A DNA stretch of 64,000 nt from Gordionus sp. m RMFG-2023 (GCF_954871325.1 NC_088777.1:47097366-47161365), one strand, 5' to 3'. Shown: positions 46,059-60,300, numbered from the stretch's first letter. Made by a program: numbers and translations. Notes: generated from the sequence alone by a model not told the origin.

Positions 46059-46219
46059 CTAGTTGTTTCAAAAATTTATACCCAGAACTATTGGATTGTT
46101 ATAAACACACTAAACCGAGTTAATCATAGACGCTACTCCTAAACCACAATTTTCTGCAAAAAAATTATGTTAAAAAAACACATAAGGATTAATGACGTTA
46201 AACGCTATACATCATTCAT

Positions 46220-46393
46220 AGTGCTGTTAAACTGTCCGATTAAGATTTTTGCTAAAATAATATTATTCACGTCTCTAGATTTGGCAAAGAGATATCCAAT
46301 TCTTTCTATCATCTATAAGCAAAATCTTGACGCTTTCATAATGTTATTTTGGTAAAATCCTAATCGGGCTGTTTTTAACCGTTTAATAAACCT
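46220..46393. mobile_element. Palindromic MITE, degraded copy
   Basis: AGTGCTGTTAAACTGTCCGATTAAG ... GGGCTGTTTTTAACCGTTTAAT; internal GCTAAAATAATATTA matches the family. Confidence 0.55.
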
Positions 46394-46789
46394 ACATTAT
46401 CATAATTTTGGGCAACAATGAGACATAAGATTGTCTTTGAAAGTGGAGTAGACAAATTATGATGTACAATTTTATCTTTTCACTTTTCAGAAGCCCTTTG
46501 CTGAGGCTCATATCTATAAGGGCTAAATTTTGAAAGATTTACACAAAACTTTAAAAAAAACTTAATCAAATTTTAATATTGTAAAAAAAAATAGCAAAAA
46601 AACTTACAATTTTAATTTTTATAAAAAATCTATTTTTTTATTTCTCTTATAATTTTTTATAATATAAATGACTAAATAATAATTTATGTATTTTTATTTC
46701 GTGAATGATATAATATATTTTTATTTTGTAAATGATATAATATTTTTAAGTAAAATGTATTTTTTCATATTGCATTTTTTTTAAAATGA

Positions 46790-47245
46790 TTAATTATCAG
46801 CTAAATCAAGTTCTTTTGCCTTTTCTCTTAAAAATTGCAATATGATATAGTCATAGCTTTTTCATCGTAGAACGTAAATAGTGTTAATACTGAAAACAGT
46901 CGTTCGCATAACAATAAAATGTATTATTTAATATTGCATTTTTTTAAAAATTATTAATTATCAGGTAAATCAAGTTCTTTTGCCTTTTCTTTTAAAATTG
47001 CGATATGATTTAGTCGTTGCTTTTTCATCGTAGAACTTAAATAGTGTTAGTACTGAAAACAGTCGTTCGCAGAACAATTATTTTTTCATTTTGCATTTTT
47101 TTAAAAATTATTAATTATCAGCTAAATCAAGTTCTTTTGACTTTTCATTTAAAATTGCGATATGATATAGTCGTTGCTTACATCGTAGAACGTAAATAGT
47201 GTTAGTACTGAAAACAGTCGTTCGCATAACAATATGAGAATTGTT
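46790..47245 (-). repeat. Three tandem copies (about 160 bp) of a hAT C-terminal segment
   Basis: The unit containing AAATCAAGTTCTTTTGCCTTTTC ... GAAAACAGTCGTTCGCATAACAAT repeats at about 46,795, 46,960 and 47,115. The minus strand of each unit reads a fragment CERLFSVLT, the pattern of hAT dimerisation domains, so a transposase tail was triplicated. The copies differ by several substitutions. Confidence 0.6.
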
Positions 47246-49825
47246 ATGATAGCATTATATTAAATTATATACTTTGAAAAATTAAAAATACACTTTCTAA
47301 AGATTTAATGTACATTTCTCAAACTTTGAATAGTCTAAGACCATATCACTGTGAAGAAATAGACAGTCCATTTTAAAAATATCTCCAAATGGAAAAATGA
47401 TTTTCATCAAGTTATTTAATCGATAATTGTTCCATATTAATTAAATAATCCTACTTATTAGTTGAAAATAGTTTTTCTACGGAATTATATCATCTAAAAC
47501 TATAATTTGACAATATTCATTGACAGACTTGAAATTATAATATAAATTCTAGCTTCTTCGAATATTAATGGCATTTTTTCTGTCGATTTAGAATGAATTC
47601 CTCTAAATATAATTGAAGATGCAGTTTAATTAATAATTTTTGAACTTTTCTTAGTTATATTTACTTTAGATCAAAGTTATGGCAGTAATATATTGCCTAG
47701 TTGTTGTGCAAAATTCTACAGTGTGAGATTATATAAGTGTAAATAAGGTTATTACAATGTCGGCTAGCATAGAATTATTAAAAACGATCAAATTTATTAA
47801 AATAGAAGTATATATACATTTTTCGATGTAAAGTCAATCCCAGGTCCTATCTGCATTTCTGACCCTAACTCTACCCCACCCTATTTACTATGCTTCCTAC
47901 TCAAGGAATCTTGTTTTCTCCAAAAAAAAGAATTCTTATTTGCCTTAAATTGATTGAACACGTGCACTCATGATATCATATTTTAACATCTGTTCTACCT
48001 ATCGCTTGTAAATTTATATAGATATTTATATAAAAGGATATTCACGTCGTTATCCTAAATTTAATGAAAAAACACAAAAAAAGAAAAAGGTGTGACATAC
48101 TTTCAAAAACTATTGGATTAGTATTTATTAGACTCTTTTTAACAAATTATTGCGAATAATAAAAACATTTTTTTGGCAAGAATAATATTTTAATTACTCG
48201 TTTGGTATCATCAGTAAATTAATGTAATTAGTAAATTCGAATTGTTAACTAATGGAATAATTCAAAATTAAATCATTTATTAATTAAATGATTTTTATTT
48301 AATTTAATACATATAAATTATAAATTAGAATAGTTTAATATAGGAATATATTGAATTTGATATACAAACAATGTATCCTAAATCTAATTAAATTTATAAA
48401 TATAAAAAAAACTTATTTGTTAAGTATATTTGGAAGAAGAAAACCTTTTTTATATTCTACTTCTTTCTTTACTATACTAATTCCTATACACATATATAAG
48501 GCTAGAGTGTAGTTCCACTTTACATAACAATTTCTGGGTTACAAGGTTAGTTGGAGGATGGAGTTTCATATAATTCACAATTATATGGAGGATGGAGTTT
48601 CATATAATTCACGTATGCTCGCTTTGGGCAGGTCCATGACCAATGGACATAATAAGAACAAGAAGAATTTAAAATCAAGTTCAGAATCGAATAAAACTAG
48701 CAATAGTGATTTTTTTGTGTCTTGTTTGTCATTTCCTAAAACAAAATCGAAATTCCCACAAAAATGGATGTATTTCGTCAGAGATGCAGTGATTTTGAGG
48801 GGGGGGTGTATATCGAAGGGAACCAAAAGTCAGAATTAATCTGCTAGAGTCGAACTCTGCTAGAGTCGAACATGTTGTTCGGGGCGAAATTTTATGTTTT
48901 CCATAAAATGGGAAGTTTTTTTTATTATCAATTTAGAAACATTCTACACCTTTTGAGGATCTATTTTCAGTAAGCCTAATTATAATCACTGAAAAGTCGC
49001 ATATCTCTAAAAAAAAAAGAAAGTAACAACTTTGAAAACCTTAAGACATTATAAAAAATGAAATTTTTAATATAAATATATTTTAAAACATAGTTACTTC
49101 TTGATAAGAATGTATCTGTTCCTATAGGAAAAAAAATTATTTAAAAAGAAATCTTATTTGTATAATTTTATTTATATTATATATATGTGTATATATAATT
49201 TTTTCTATATAATAAAAGAGCTTTAATAGATCATCTTCGAAAGAATCTTCATTCAGATTCTCATCAAATTGTATTCTATTTCTATCAGAAAATAATCTGG
49301 TATGTGTTTTGTTTTTAAAGTAATCAAGTCTGCTTTTTCTTTGTTAAAATCTTTTCTCAAACTAAGCTTTCTCTCTTCGTCGACCTCTAATTTTATGGGC
49401 AATACAATTTAAATAGCGGGCATAGTATATATATATATATTGATCTTTATAGATGTGTTCTAATCTATAGAAAATAAATATAAATTGTAAACAACAAGTA
49501 CACCTTTTATCTATATTTTGCAGGATTGCATTAATAAGTAGCTTAGAAAACTTAAATTATTTTTAAAAAAATTTTAGTTTTAATATTAGAAAAGTTATCG
49601 TAGGAGTGAGATATTCAAAATACATTTTTTTTCTTCGCTCTCTAAAATCGAACGAGCAATAGCAATCTATAACTCAGAAAATCGATTATATATACATAAC
49701 ATGAATTTTAATTAACACCAGCCATATAATGTTCATCAATGAACGATTAGTCATTATCCGATAATCTCTGTAATTCGGATTTTTCCCAAGATTCGTCAAA
49801 TGTATGGTCATTCTCCTTAATGAGT
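47246..49825. other. Non-coding AT-rich DNA
   Basis: No gene could be supported. At 48,553-48,612 a 26-bp unit (GGAGGATGGAGTTTCATATA...) is repeated at 34-bp spacing. The 93-codon frame that starts there has no recognisable domain and is low-complexity Ser/Asn/Lys sequence. Confidence 0.4.
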
Positions 49826-50037
49826 AGTGTTGTTAAAAAGGGCTATATTTTCAAAATGGCCCGATTAAAATTTTAGCCAAAATAATATTTTGTAATCCTG
49901 GAGATTTGGTAAATAGAGATTCTAATTTTTCTGCCATCTACGAGCTAATTCTCCAGGCTCACACAATATTATTTTTGCAAAATCTTAAAAGGGTCGTATT
50001 TAAAAATTGTCCCAAATTGGGCAGTTTAACAACACTT
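49826..50037. mobile_element. Palindromic MITE
   Basis: AGTGTTGTTAAAAAGGGCTATATTTTC ... AAATTGGGCAGTTTAACAACACT with TA-like flank. Confidence 0.7.
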
Positions 50038-51438
50038 ATTTATTAATTTCACGGAGTTATGGTTTAATATATTATCTTTCCAATTTTCCTTAAAAATGGT
50101 TGCACAGTTTGGAGACTGCCCCTCTCCTCCCATGTTTATTTGACAATTGAAGCAGAAATATTTTAGTTCGGGCATCTTACCCTAAATTTTCTTCATTGGT
50201 ATAAAAAAAATAATTATATTGGGGATCAGGACAGGGTTAAATCATCTTCACCTGAATAAATATGTAAAACTTACATAATATTCCTTAAATAAATTATAAT
50301 ATTAGAGAATAAGAATACAAATTAACATAGCCAGATTGTTTTAATATAAGTTAGGTTAACAATCTTGACTGAAAATTTATCAACGAAAATTTAAAATTAA
50401 AATGAAGGAATTTGGTAGTTGATTGGAATTAAAAACTCGGCTTAAATTATTTATAAAATTTATAAAATATTTCAAAGTTATTTTATAATGCAATAAAATA
50501 TGTTTTTACAATATTTTTTAAGAAAAAATTAAAAGTAACGATTTGCGTTACCGTTACTCAAAAAAAAAGAAACGCGTTACCCGGTACCTCTAGAAGACGG
50601 TAACAAATGGCTTTTCTATATTTTTAAAATATATATTTATTAAAAAAAAATTATTTTCTATTAAATAAGTTCTAATATTTATATATTTATTTTTTATTAT
50701 TTAACCTATGCGATTAATTGAAATTGAAAATAAATTTCTTTTAAATATTTTTAATCAGCCTTTTGTTATGGCCTAGTTATATATTTATGATTGATATAAA
50801 TCAGAGATCTGCATAAGTAAATTTTAGGCCGGTCTCGAATTTAGAAAAATTATTTTTATTTCCAAGCTCAGGCTGGGAAATTATCGACATACCAATGAAC
50901 ATTTGACCCTTAAATATCATATTATTTTTAAAAAAAATTTAGTCGGCGTGGAAAGAAAGGCAGTCTTATGATACTAGAAAGATTGGAACAGGTTTAGGAG
51001 AATTTCAATTAAACACAAACCTTGACAAATAACACAGTTCCGATGAATGTCACATAAGTTTCTCGAAATCTTTGAATCAAAAAAAAATTCCCATTTTGAG
51101 AGTAGAAACTAGATCGATGTAGGAGAAAAGTGTCACGAACTTAATAAATTTTTAACCAACTCTCGAAGGAGAAATAGTTCGAGGAGGATGAAACTTTTTT
51201 TAAACGACTTTAAGTCTACTCACCCACTCTATAATACTAATACTAATGAGGGAAAAGTTTAAATCATACATATAGAGTTTGAAGCATGTAATGATCATCT
51301 TCTTAAATAAAATTTCAAATGTACATTTGTTTAACTTTCACAGATATCCATAACCCAAAAATTATTTAACACAAATAAAAGCAATTCAATTTCTATAGGA
51401 AGAATTTATCAAATGAAATCTTATTTACCTATATTCTT
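50038..51438. other. Non-coding DNA with repeat fragments
   Basis: No gene. Repeat-like blocks at 50,545-50,590 (GCGTTACCGTTAC ... CGCGTTACCCGGTACC) and 50,800-50,890 (ATCAGAGATCTGCATAAG ... AAGCTCAGGCTGGG) belong to families seen elsewhere in the window. Confidence 0.35.
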
Positions 51439-51479
51439 TTATTCAGCAGCTTCGACCTTAACCTCCTTCGATTTCCTGC
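51439..51479 (-). other. Candidate terminal coding exon
   Basis: The minus strand has a perfect-looking acceptor (TTAATATTACAG-like, ending TTACAG) followed by a GC-rich 41-nt stretch reading RKSKEVKVEAAE and TAA. The lysine/glutamate tail resembles ends of small basic nuclear or ribosomal proteins, but no other exon was found. Confidence 0.25.
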
Positions 51480-51711
51480 CTGTAATTTAATATTTCGTTT
51501 AAAATTAAAAGAAATATAAAGATTCCTAAGTTTCAGATGATTTAATAAAATCCATTAAATTTACATGATATTGTATATTTTAACAATATTTTAGGACTAT
51601 CGAAATCTATCTCTTCACTTTAAAAAACCAAACCCAATATGGATGAAGATTATCCGGGATCATCTGGAGTGATTTTAATGTTTAATTTAATGGGTAGAAA
51701 GAAAGAACAAA

Positions 51712-51741
51712 CGAAAGAAAGAAAGAAAGAAAGAAAGAAAG
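51712..51741 (+). repeat. (GAAA)n microsatellite, short
   Basis: About seven GAAA units followed by GTCCTTAGACCCTAACCCC, a flank resembling that of the longer array at 63.3 kb. Confidence 0.8.
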
Positions 51742-54089
51742 TCCTTAGACCCTAACCCCATGTAGGGGTTCTATCCAACCCAACCATTTAACAGCAATAT
51801 CTGACGAAAAATCGAATGCAAAATCAGATTATTGATAATATAAAGTTTAACTATTAAAACGTTTATCCTTACAAATTACCTTTCATAATTGTGAAAATTA
51901 TGCTCCAATAATTAAATTTTATTTCCCAATAAAAAAAATAAATAAAACAAAAGCCCCTTTAATTTCATATAATTTTATTACATATTAATAATCTATAAAT
52001 CTTTTTCATTAAATTTTTTTTTTAAAAATGTTATTAATAATTATATCTTTATTTTTCTTCTTCTTCTTAATATCAATCAATTTCAATAAAAAAATAACTA
52101 CATTTTACAAATTTAAATAGATTAAAATTATGAAAATTATTATTAAAAATATAAACATTTACCATTTTAATTTAAATAGTGTAATAGTTTTCACCAAGGT
52201 CATTTTAATATATACAAAAAAAACAAATTAAAGTATAATGACCATATATATTCAATTAAAATTGGCCGTAAAAAATTATGTTTTAAAAAGTTGATTATAA
52301 GCGGTATAATTATAATATAAAATCGCTTATGATGACGTTTCTAGAAGGATCAGACATTTCGTGAAATATCATAGAATATCTGATATTAAACTTATAGAGA
52401 GTGAAAGAGAGGGAGCCAAGAAGGCGCTTTGGATCTCAGAATAAAATATCGCTTTATTAAAGAAAAGTGTGGGGGGGGGCAAATGGTAAAAACAGGAATA
52501 TTGGTATATTCAAAGTTATATGAGATGTAATTGGAATATAATTAACTTATAGATAGCAATTAGAAAAATTCTAATATACTTATTTTGCTTATAAATTAAG
52601 GTTAATAAACTATTAATAAAAGAAGGCTAAAGTTCAATTCCAAATTAGCACATTTTATAAAAAATAATGTTATATTACGAGGGTTATTTACATTATTTTC
52701 GATTCAGTGATCCCCATAAAATAAATTATAAAAAATATTTATATCTCACACTCACTAGTTTGAAATCATAAACTACTAATAAAGGTATTTTAATAGCTAA
52801 TAAATTATCTTATCTGCCAATATTGTAAAATAACGGAAATTAGTGGTGTTAAATTAAAGACTCGTTTAGAGTGTATAATATAAGATATATATATTTTTTT
52901 TAATTTATTTATTTTTTATACAGTTATGGGTTCTTTAGACTCATTTATAATATACACATTTGCTAGATAAGTTTTTTCTAATTGATTGTCTCAAAATGTT
53001 TTTTTTTATAAAGTTTAGAGGCGTCTTAGTATTGTTTTTATAATAAGAAGAGAGTTTAGCTTAATAACTTCATGTTGAATCTAATCACTTTTCTTTGTTT
53101 TATAAATGATTTTTTTTTAAAATGTAAATAGCATTGTTTATTTTGTTTGCTCTATTCAATTAACTCAAACATAAAAATTCATGATTAGAATTTTCCTAAT
53201 TTTTCCAGGAAATACTACTTAATAGATAGTGCTGTTAAGGTTTAAAAAAATCAGCTACATTTTGCAAAAATGACTGTAACTAGTTACTTTTTAAAAATGT
53301 AACGATAACTTGTTATTTAATCATCTATATTTTTTAATATGATGTAAAATATTTTTATATATATCTCTTTTATTGTCGCTATATGATAATTCCAATTTAA
53401 ATAACTAGTTAGTATTTATTAAATATAATGTCTCGCCTAGAACAGGCGCTCATGTGGACATGTTTTTTAGCGTAGGGGACCTAATTTTTAGAAAAGAAAG
53501 AAGATTTTCAATATTTACATTGCATTTTCTAATTCCTGTAATTATAATTTGTAAATCATAAAAAATTTTGTATAATAAAAAAAAAAAAATTACATTGAAA
53601 ATGATGAATTATAAAAAATAATTTATACATGTATCTTGCAATGTAACTAGTGATTCTATAAATGTAACTTATAATTAAATGCTTTTCAAAATAAAATTTT
53701 AACAACACTACTTCTAAAATATTATGTGAATGAATAAGCGTGTATCTGTAAGTTCAGAGTTTCTAATTTATCAATTTAACTTTTTTTTAGTCACCTATTA
53801 AAGGATTGTTAAATTATTTTTATCGGTTATTTGCTATTAGTAACTCATAAAAATTTGCAGATGGTTATTTACTTTTAAATTTCAATTTTAAACTAATTAG
53901 CGTATGTTTTGAAGGATAAATTAAAGTTATTTTTACGTTCACCTCGCTGCCTGATTTTTTTTGTAAATATCTATCTATTTTTTTTTATCAGTCTATTGAT
54001 TAGTGGATTAGGAGGCGAAATTGCCATGTCGAGGTTATTTTTGATAACCAGTGTTTGTATTGTAAAAATAAGAATATAATATATCTAAC
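51742..54089. other. Non-coding AT-rich DNA
   Basis: Nothing recognisable apart from homopolymer runs, for example a G-run at about 52,471-52,480. Confidence 0.4.
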
Positions 54090-55130
54090 ATATCTCAATT
54101 GAAATCTGTGTCGAAGAAAGAAAGCTTCATGAGGGTACCTAAAACTATACACATTTTTTGGCCGAGTCTCATAAAATTATCCCAGGCTCTAGATCCAAAA
54201 TAAACAATCTCCGATTTAACCATAGAATTGTAGATATAGGAAGGCACGAAACAATCAATCCATGTGTAATCCCAGGTTCTGTCCATGGAATAAATGTCAT
54301 TTCATCCGACATATTGATTCCAAATTAAGTCCTATCTGTTCCATAGTCGGTAGAATAATGAGCGGAGATCTCTAGCAAAAATCTTGATGACGGCATTTTG
54401 AGAAGCGGTAAATGTAGGAGATAATTGTCAAGGCTATTGATCTGGAACTGACAAGGCTCGTATTCGCAAGATGAGGGTATAACGATATCAATCATAGTCT
54501 AAACGAAGGTTGACTTTTAAGTTCAAGCTAACTAAGGTTGGAGCTTGGGGTGGCTTACCATTGATGACCCGAGCTGAAATGTGAATTGATGACAATAACT
54601 TGATATATGATGTAAGCTCTATGATCGTACTGAGATCAGAAATGATCGATGGGGTTTACATTAATTCATCATATGGACCTGCAACTGTCATGTGTTAAAA
54701 AGGATTGATGATGTTGTCTATGCTGGTGTCAATGGCCTGCTAGAAAATGGTTGGGCCAAGAAGATACCCTTTTTGTCTTCCTTGTCGAGCTTCTATTTTG
54801 TTTCATGAAGCATTAAATAAGACGGTTGGCCATAGCAGGCAGATATATTTGTAGATTACTCGGGGACTGTATTGCAGAAGGAAAGAATGAAGTGTATCTT
54901 CTAAGAAAGTTAAATACATTGTAAGAAATTGATTATTAATATGTTAGATTGATTTAGAAGATGTGTAATATGTGTTGCAGCCTCACACCCAGTTGGGAAA
55001 GCATAATTGAAAAGTTAGTAAGTTTAAAAGTTTAGATTTTAACAGTTACCAAATAATTTTGGATATTATTCTACGAAACTCGCCTCATTGCACTCTCCAA
55101 AAAGGACGGTAGCATTCGTCCTATTGCTAC
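54090..55130 (-). pseudogene. Degenerate copy of the R4/Dong-like retrotransposon
   Basis: The minus-strand frame 54,286-54,095 reads RTWDYTWIDCFVPSY, matching the [14 protein letters not shown] end of the copy at 41.6 kb. Further up, around 54,750-54,850, minus-strand sequence resembles the IxxGxxxGxxLGP region of reverse transcriptase. At 55,080-55,125 a plus-strand piece reads RLIALSKKDGSIRPIA, the start of RT, in the opposite orientation. Many stops make it a rearranged relic. Confidence 0.5.
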
Positions 55131-57543
55131 TAAATTAATATAAATTTATAACATCATGATAATGACTGAGTGTGAAATTTGTGAATATTTCCATTTATTT
55201 ACAATATGAATGGGATATTTAAATTATGAAGATTTTAAATTAAAACTTGCGTCTATTCTTTAAAAAGAATCCAAAATGTTATATTCTAGGAAATATATCC
55301 TGTACGAATGAATATATATCCAGAACTTTAAAAAAATCTTATCTCAAATAGTGTCCAGCATAAATACTTAGATAAAGATATTATAATGAACTTATTATAT
55401 AAGTTATATTTTCGTTAGAGTAGATTATGAACTAATATTATATTGACGTTTAAGGTCTAGTTTATAAAAAAAGGAAAACACCAATTAGCTTTCTGCCAGC
55501 AAGAAGTGTTGGTGCCTTTGGCGCCGTAAATTATCTACAGGGAATCAAGTAATCGCGGCACTAATAGTCTGAGCCTTTTAAATTTCCCTCCCAATCTAAG
55601 CCAATGAAGCTAATGACTAATATAAAATGGATACTGACCATGTATTTCAACTAAGAGGACCATCCCCCCCCTCACTCCTCTTAAAGTTTAACAAAATTGC
55701 CTAATATTATCTCTCTGCTGATGATCGAATCTAAAAGCTAATCTACATATACATTTCAATGAAAGAATTTTCAGGAAAAATATTCGATTTCATAAATTAA
55801 ACATTCTATCAATAATTCAAATAAACGTTCTAGCCTTAAGAGTGTATGGATCCATTAGGGAATTTCTTTTAGTTATAAATTTCAATATAAAACTTTAAAT
55901 AAACTGAAGATATTTGTGTTAACTCGATAATCTAATCGTTAACCCTAACTATGATTTTATTTTTAAAAAAATTTCGGAGGTGGGGAAGGGGGTGGTGGTA
56001 AAATATTAATCTTATATATTAAAGGATATGATATGACTTTTTAGATCATTTACAGGGTGTATTTTTTAAAATTCTAAAATTCAAGTATGTAAAAATTGGA
56101 CAAAAGTACCTACTCTAAAAAATCTCTGAAATTCTTTATGGATTTCATTTTATATATATTTTTTTTTTTCAAAGAAAATTAAAAAAATTTATTTTGGTTA
56201 CATTTAATAAAAAAAAAAATTGACAACCATAAAGAATTATGTAAATTAACACAAATATTGTTAGATATTTAAAAGGTCATTTATTTGTTATTATATATTA
56301 TTTTTTTTTCGCTTTTAATTTATTTCTTCTTTTTATAAATTGTAAATTTTTCTTTCTTTTTAGTATAGTTAAAAAATAAAATAAAAGGAATATATTATTA
56401 TTTGTTTATTATATTAAAAATCATAATATATTTTCTTTTTTATATAGAGAAGATTTATTAATATCTTCTTTGAACGCGAATTTATTTTAAACCTTTTTTT
56501 TTCAAATAACTTTCACTTTTCCAAATATATTCTTTTTAAATTTTTTTAAAAAAAAATATGTGAATACTGTATATTTATAAATGATATTAATTTATACGCT
56601 TTAATAAATTAAATTTTTATTTAACAAAAGAAATAATTTATTTATTAATACCAAAAAAAGAAAGAAAGTAAGTAGATGAAGTGAGTAAATTATGTTTAAA
56701 TATGGAATGTCAAACAAGAACAAATGAACCAGATACCATTATTATTATCCTTGCCCTTTAAGTATAGCTGAGTTATTTTTAAGGAGGATAATATATGACA
56801 ACTAATATAATGTAATACATAGCTATTAGAAAATATAATCTGAAATTTAAAAAAAGAAATATAGATATTTTTTTAATTTTTAAAATATTTAGTAATAATA
56901 AACTCGATGATCAAAACTAGACGTGTGACTGGGTTCGATTCTAGGAGGCCCCAATAGGCCTTTATCTCAATGCGATAACCAGAGACTTATATCTTAAAGA
57001 GGAGTGAATGGGGGTAAAACACAAGATAGTTGTTGAAATTGGAAGGGCGGGGTGAGTAGTTATGAAGACGCCATCGTCATTTAAATAAAATTGAAGGGGA
57101 TAGTTTTAATTTAGATTTTTTTTCTTCATAATTTTGATTTGGTAGAAGAGGTTTAACTGTAATTGGTTTAGGCGAAACCGCGTCTCAAATTTAGTACCGG
57201 AACTAAGACCCCACTTTTCAAACATTTATGAACCGGAAACAGAGCTATTTTTTATCTATAAATAATGTATCATACCCGTGAGTCAGTTGTAGCACTGTTT
57301 TGTAGGTTTCCACTTCTACATGTGCAATCATATAATGATAAATGTAGACAAGATTCGCGTAAAAGCTTATTGGAATTTTGTAAAGAAGAGAATATTACAT
57401 TTTTTTTATATAAATTATAAATGACTCAAAGGTTAACAGCAAAATTGTCTACAATTCATAAGATACGTATTTCCGGTAAAATTCGAATTTTAAATTTAAA
57501 CAAAAAAACACGCTCAAAAAATGATTTAAGGTTATCAAAATTT
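55131..57543. other. Non-coding AT-rich DNA
   Basis: No gene supported. Short GC-richer patches near 55,490-55,580, 56,930-57,080 and 57,170-57,240 have no long frame. The GGGTTCGATTC at 56,932 looks like a polymerase III B box, but no A box or cloverleaf accompanies it. Confidence 0.35.
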
Positions 57544-57738
57544 AGTATTGTTAAACGGCCGAACTCAATATTTTAGCCAGAAAAATACTGCCTAAGCCTC
57601 AAGATTTCGCTAATAGATGGCCAAACCTTTGTTATCCTACAAACAAAATCTTCAGGCTTGCGTAATATTATATTCTGAATGAAACCTTGAGTTAGCCATT
57701 TTTAAAAATCGGCTCAAAACGAGCTGTTTAACAAAACT
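57544..57738. mobile_element. Palindromic MITE
   Basis: AGTATTGTTAAACGGCCGAACTC ... CAAAACGAGCTGTTTAACAAAACT, family internal motif GCCAGAAAAATACTGCCTAAGCC present. Confidence 0.75.
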
Positions 57739-58681
57739 ATTAAGAATAACACATTGCCGGAAAAAACACATTGAGGCTAAACATATACAATTAAAAAAAA
57801 TCCAAAAATAACTTCTTTCAAAAGAAAAAAAGAATTACTCACATTTTTGTTATAGATAGCTGACATCGTCAAATATCAATATCCCACAAATATCTAAAAA
57901 CTATAAATTATTGAATATTTTGAAGAGAAAGAACCTAAATCATTATTTCGAAATGTTGTTAACTGATTTGTAAAAAAATAAAATAGATATAAAAAATGAT
58001 TGATTTTGATGGAATATATATTATGTATTATTATTAATATAATCGTTTTCAAATATATACAACAAATTTTTACAATAAAAATAACGTTAATTTTAATCAT
58101 CGCCTAAAGAAAAGCAAAATATATAAAGCCATTCTTATTTTTATTTTTTTTAAGTTTAAAGACTTATCTAAATTTTTTAAATTAGGGGGAGGGGGGGGGG
58201 CACATTTTTATGTTTTTTAATTTTATTTATTAGAATTTTTTTTTCTCAATATAATAGCAAATTGAAATTTTAATATTTTCCTTCACCTTCTAGTTAAAAT
58301 TTTATCTAGAGAATAGGAAAAGTCTTCCCGGATGGTGCCAGCCAGTCATTGCAAATCGTTCCTAAAAAGGGCCTCATTTTCATAGTGACTTCACAAGACG
58401 TGTCTTGCCCGAAGAGCAAAAAACTGATTTTTTAAAATTATATATTAAATGGGCAAGTTATATTATAATTTTAGGAATGTATACATTTAGGTCTAAATGA
58501 ATATAGTAAATTAGATAAATTAATTATTTCCTAAAGATTGATATTTACCAGTTATTCTTTAACGCACTTAATTATATTTTCCTTAATTTCAGAAAGTTTT
58601 TTTTTAATGGGTATTGATTAGATGAAAGGTTTCATGTTATTTTTATCATATTTATAATATTTCCCTTGCCGTTCTAAGACA
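57739..58681. other. Non-coding AT-rich DNA
   Basis: No coding region or known repeat recognised; a G-run lies at about 58,186-58,200. Confidence 0.35.
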
Positions 58682-58689
58682 TTTCTAAG

Positions 58690-60292
58690 CCAGGACTTCG
58701 AACCGAACCGCCAAACCGGAATGAACCGTTATGATTTTCTGAACCGTAACTTTAACCGAACCGTTATAAAGAAAATATAAAAAGAGCGAACCTAACCGTT
58801 ATAAATATTTTGAACCGGTTAACCGGTTCAGGTTTAAACCAGTTCAAAACGGTTTAAAAAATTAATTAATTTTAAATTATTATCTAAATTTGAAATTTTA
58901 ATTTTCCTTGGGGGAATTTTTTAAATTTGGTGATTTCTTTTCAAATTAAATATTTTTATATTATCAACATTATATATCAATTAATACCAAGTTTATTGTT
59001 TTTTCTTTAAATACTTATTTTATTAAAGATTAGGCTATTTATCTGTTAAATAAGATATCTTAAAATCACACATAATTATTCTTGGCTAAACAAGTTTATA
59101 TATATAAGTTATTAATAAGCTTTTATAATAATACTTGCTAATAATTTAGGAAAAAATTAAATCAATATACTATTAATAACTAACATCTAATAGAAATCAA
59201 GTACTTTTTACATTCATTTTTATATATGGTTTATTTTTTATCTCATAACTTGGATCATAGAATTTAAATGACAATAAATAAAATGGTCAGCAATATTTTA
59301 ATGATATGATAATTTTTTATTTATAAACATATTCTTTTTTAAATTCAGAATTCTAATATTCATTTAAGTCATTATAAATTATTTATTATTAAAATAATAT
59401 TTTTAACATTTGAAGAAAGAGAGATCGCCAGAAAACATCTTTGTAAAACTTGGAACTTGATACAAAGTCTAAATAATCAGAATTTTGAAATTCTAAATAC
59501 TATGCCTACGTGTTCGCATTCGAAAGATAATTTAGATGATGATTTTGAAGATTTATTAAAGTCGCATAAAAGTCTTAATAAGAATAATTCTCGGGGCATA
59601 GAAAATTATAATAAATGTATAGAAATAGAATATATAATTCGGTCATTTGATAATATAGAGAGATTAGAAAAAGATACTAATCTTTTTAATTATTGGGAAA
59701 ATGTAAAGAATAGTATGCCAGAACTTTATAAGTTAGCTATAAATGTGCTAGCAGTTCCAGCTATGCAGGTATCCGTAGAAAGAGCATTTTCTAGCCTTAA
59801 GTTTATAGTCTCTGCGCAGAGAACTAAATTAAATCCTGAAATATTAGAAAAAAATTTTTAGTCATCCGTTCTAATTTTCTTTTTAAACATAAATAGTATA
59901 CCTTTTATTATATTTATGCGTTATTTTATTCATCATTGTATTTACGCATGTTTGTTTTTATCTTATTTATTTATAAAATAAAAAAAATTTGTCTAATTTA
60001 TATTTACTAAGTTTAATAAAAAAAATCTATTAGATTATCATGGTTAAATTAAATAAGAAATTATAAATTGAAAAGATTTTTCTCTAAAATTAATATATAC
60101 ATGGTTAATGATTAATTTTTTTCTAAAACAAATTTATAAAAACCGGAACAAACCGAAATGAACCGTTATAAATTATAAACCGAACCGATATAGATTTTTT
60201 TTTAAAAACCGAAATGGAACAAAACCTTTATAAAATTTTAAACTAAAAACCGAAACAAACCGAACCTTTATGCTTACCGGTTCGAAACCCTG
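58690..60292 (+). mobile_element. Internally deleted BED-finger hAT (relative of 18,837-22,804)
   Basis: Starts near CCAGGACTTCGAACCGAACCG and ends CGGTTCGAAACCCTG, with AACCGAACCG subterminal repeats at both ends. The flanks are TTTCTAAG (58,682-58,689) and TTTCTAAT (60,293-60,300), a 7/8 target duplication. It keeps both ends and the transposase C-terminus but lacks the BED and catalytic parts, the typical structure of a non-autonomous deletion derivative. Confidence 0.85.
59400..59861 (+). pseudogene. hAT transposase C-terminus (dimerisation domain)
   Basis: An open frame of 134 codons from 59,457, in fact open from about 59,400 (EEREIARKHL), ends with LAVPAMQVSVERAFSSLKF, the hAT dimerisation motif. 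It is close to 19,441-19,232 in the longer element. The ORF has no catalytic Asp residues. A frameshift close to the end (EKNF) replaces the usual last residues. Without the rest of the protein it cannot be an active transposase. Confidence 0.8.
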
Positions 60293-60300
60293 TTTCTAAT

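Noticed and set aside
48558..48839. 93-codon frame as a gene
   Set aside because: The start lies in a 34-bp direct repeat, the composition is low-complexity, and the opposite strand has an equally long frame.
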